NCBI GenBank assembly: GCA_005776475.1
Contig: SXPB01000179.1
Span: forward strand, 1-42,078
Source of the DNA: Planctomycetia bacterium
GTDB lineage: Bacteria > Planctomycetota > UBA1135 > UBA2386
Direction: 5' to 3'
Length of the DNA: 42,078 nucleotides
Part shown: piece after piece, positions 41,573 to 42,078 of the stretch
How positions within the stretch are numbered: the stretch's first letter is position 1
Layout: every line of letters begins with the position of its first letter
Translations under genes and position numbers: made by a program
The notes under the pieces: model-generated
What the model saw: only the letters and a program-made list of their open reading frames with translations
Told to the model about the DNA's origin: nothing
Database searches by the model: none

Positions 41573-42078
41573 TCAAACGTCTTCGACGAGCACGACGTGC
41601 ATCGCTTTCGGTCCGTGCACGCCCACGACCAGCGTGAGTTCGATGTCCGCGGTGCGCGACGGTCCGGTCACGAACGTGATCGTGCGGGCGACCGGCGCGC
41701 CGTCCGTTCCCTGCAGCGCCGCAAACGCGTCGCCGAGCGTGCCACTGAGGCGCGAACAGGGCAGCACGGCGATGTGCAACGCCGGCAGCAACGAAGCCAG
41801 GCGACTCTGCTCCTGCGAAGACAGCAACACCAGGGTGCCGGTCTCGGCGATGCCGTGCTGTGCGAAGGTGACGCCGGCGTCGGCGGCGAGCAGTTCGTCG
41901 CGCGGTGCATCGGGCAGCAGTTGCACGCCGGTTGGCCACGCGTTGGCGAACGTGACCAGTTCCGGCGCGTCGCTGAGCGCCACGCGCTTCGCCCCCGCCG
42001 CGACGAGCAGTTCGCGCACGCGCGCGCCGGCAGCGGCGAGACCGCGCACGCGATCGACGCGACCACCGATCTTCGTCA
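41573..42078 (-). CDS. LUD/LutC-type domain protein (5' end beyond the window)
   Basis: The track starts it at an internal GTG (42049), but the frame is open to the window edge (TKIGGRVDRVRGLAAAG), so the beginning is missing. The visible 168 residues fit the LUD domain of LutC/YkgG proteins: VRELLVAAGAKRVALSDAP, VTFAQHGIAETGTLVLLSSQEQSRLASLLPALHIAVLP, VTGPSRTADIELTLVVGVHGPKAMHVVLVED. The GPSRTADIE and GVHGP blocks are the family hallmark. LutC works with LutA and LutB in lactate oxidation with iron-sulfur clusters. If lutB/lutA are upstream they lie to the right of this window, on the same strand. Confidence 0.9.
   Translation of the reverse strand, partial: TKIGGRVDRVRGLAAAGARVRELLVAAGAKRVALSDAPELVTFANAWPTGVQLLPDAPRDELLAADAGVTFAQHGIAETGTLVLLSSQEQSRLASLLPALHIAVLPCSRLSGTLGDAFAALQGTDGAPVARTITFVTGPSRTADIELTLVVGVHGPKAMHVVLVEDV

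Noticed and set aside
1-42078. Insertion sequences, integrases, direct-repeat arrays or CRISPR
   Set aside because: No transposase, integrase or cas motif in any frame, and no evenly spaced repeats were seen on reading through.

Overview
This is a gene-dense, very GC-rich stretch (roughly 70% GC by eye) of a bacterial chromosome. I see no rRNA, tRNA, insertion sequence, prophage or CRISPR array. The organism is probably a Planctomycetota bacterium from a deep, high-GC lineage. The reasons are several large Sec-exported proteins with a recurring C-terminal beta-rich domain ending in a 'P-x4-(L/I)(V/I)G...Q' motif, and the style of the TPR lipoprotein and DUF3299 proteins. That placement is inference. 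Many long ORF-track entries are only antisense shadows caused by the GC content.

Layout. (1) 1-5455, minus: a run plsY-gpsA-algI-like-algJ-like-unknown-exported protein. It joins phospholipid precursor synthesis to an MBOAT/SGNH-type polysaccharide O-acetylation pair. (2) 5559-7520, plus: a lone hydantoinase A-like protein, divergent from plsY. (3) 7521-7866: the only gene-free stretch over 300 bases. It holds a good sigma70-type promoter followed by several stable helices, a candidate non-coding RNA. (4) 7867-14368, minus: eboE-lolD-ftsX (overlapping start/stop codons), then DUF3299, a degenerate HD-GYP protein and a TPR lipoprotein. (5) 14488-17875: a LOG-family protein and, convergent to it, an exported M14 carboxypeptidase. 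(6) 18066-27956: a biosynthetic cluster, the most interesting part of the window. (7) 28011-35240: a secreted alpha/beta hydrolase, then a huge DUF4011-helicase-Vsr-DUF3320 gene (minus) split by one in-frame TAA. (8) 35420-42078: an exported multicopper oxidase, an SDR and a fumarylacetoacetase-family protein, a large exported protein paralogous to the partial one at the left edge, and a partial LUD/LutC-type protein.

The cluster in (6) contains an AMP-dependent acyl ligase (minus). Divergent from it are three genes with overlapping start/stop codons: a TauD-type oxygenase resembling ScoE/Rv0097, a hot-dog protein resembling ScoD/FcoT (Rv0098), and a 2,209-residue type I polyketide synthase with domain order ACP-KS-AT-DH-ER-KR-ACP. 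ScoC/ScoD/ScoE homologues are the enzymes that build isonitrile (isocyanide) fatty acids in actinobacteria, where they feed an NRPS. Here the free-standing ACP and the NRPS are replaced by one fully reducing PKS that starts with its own ACP. This suggests an isonitrile-capped polyketide or fatty acid pathway in a planctomycete. Homology is judged by reading motifs against remembered family sequences, not by a search.

Several genes (plsY, hyuA, the 28011 hydrolase, the multicopper oxidase) have a TANNNT box, usually inside GCTANNNT, only 6-14 bases before the start codon. This points to leaderless or very short-leader mRNAs.
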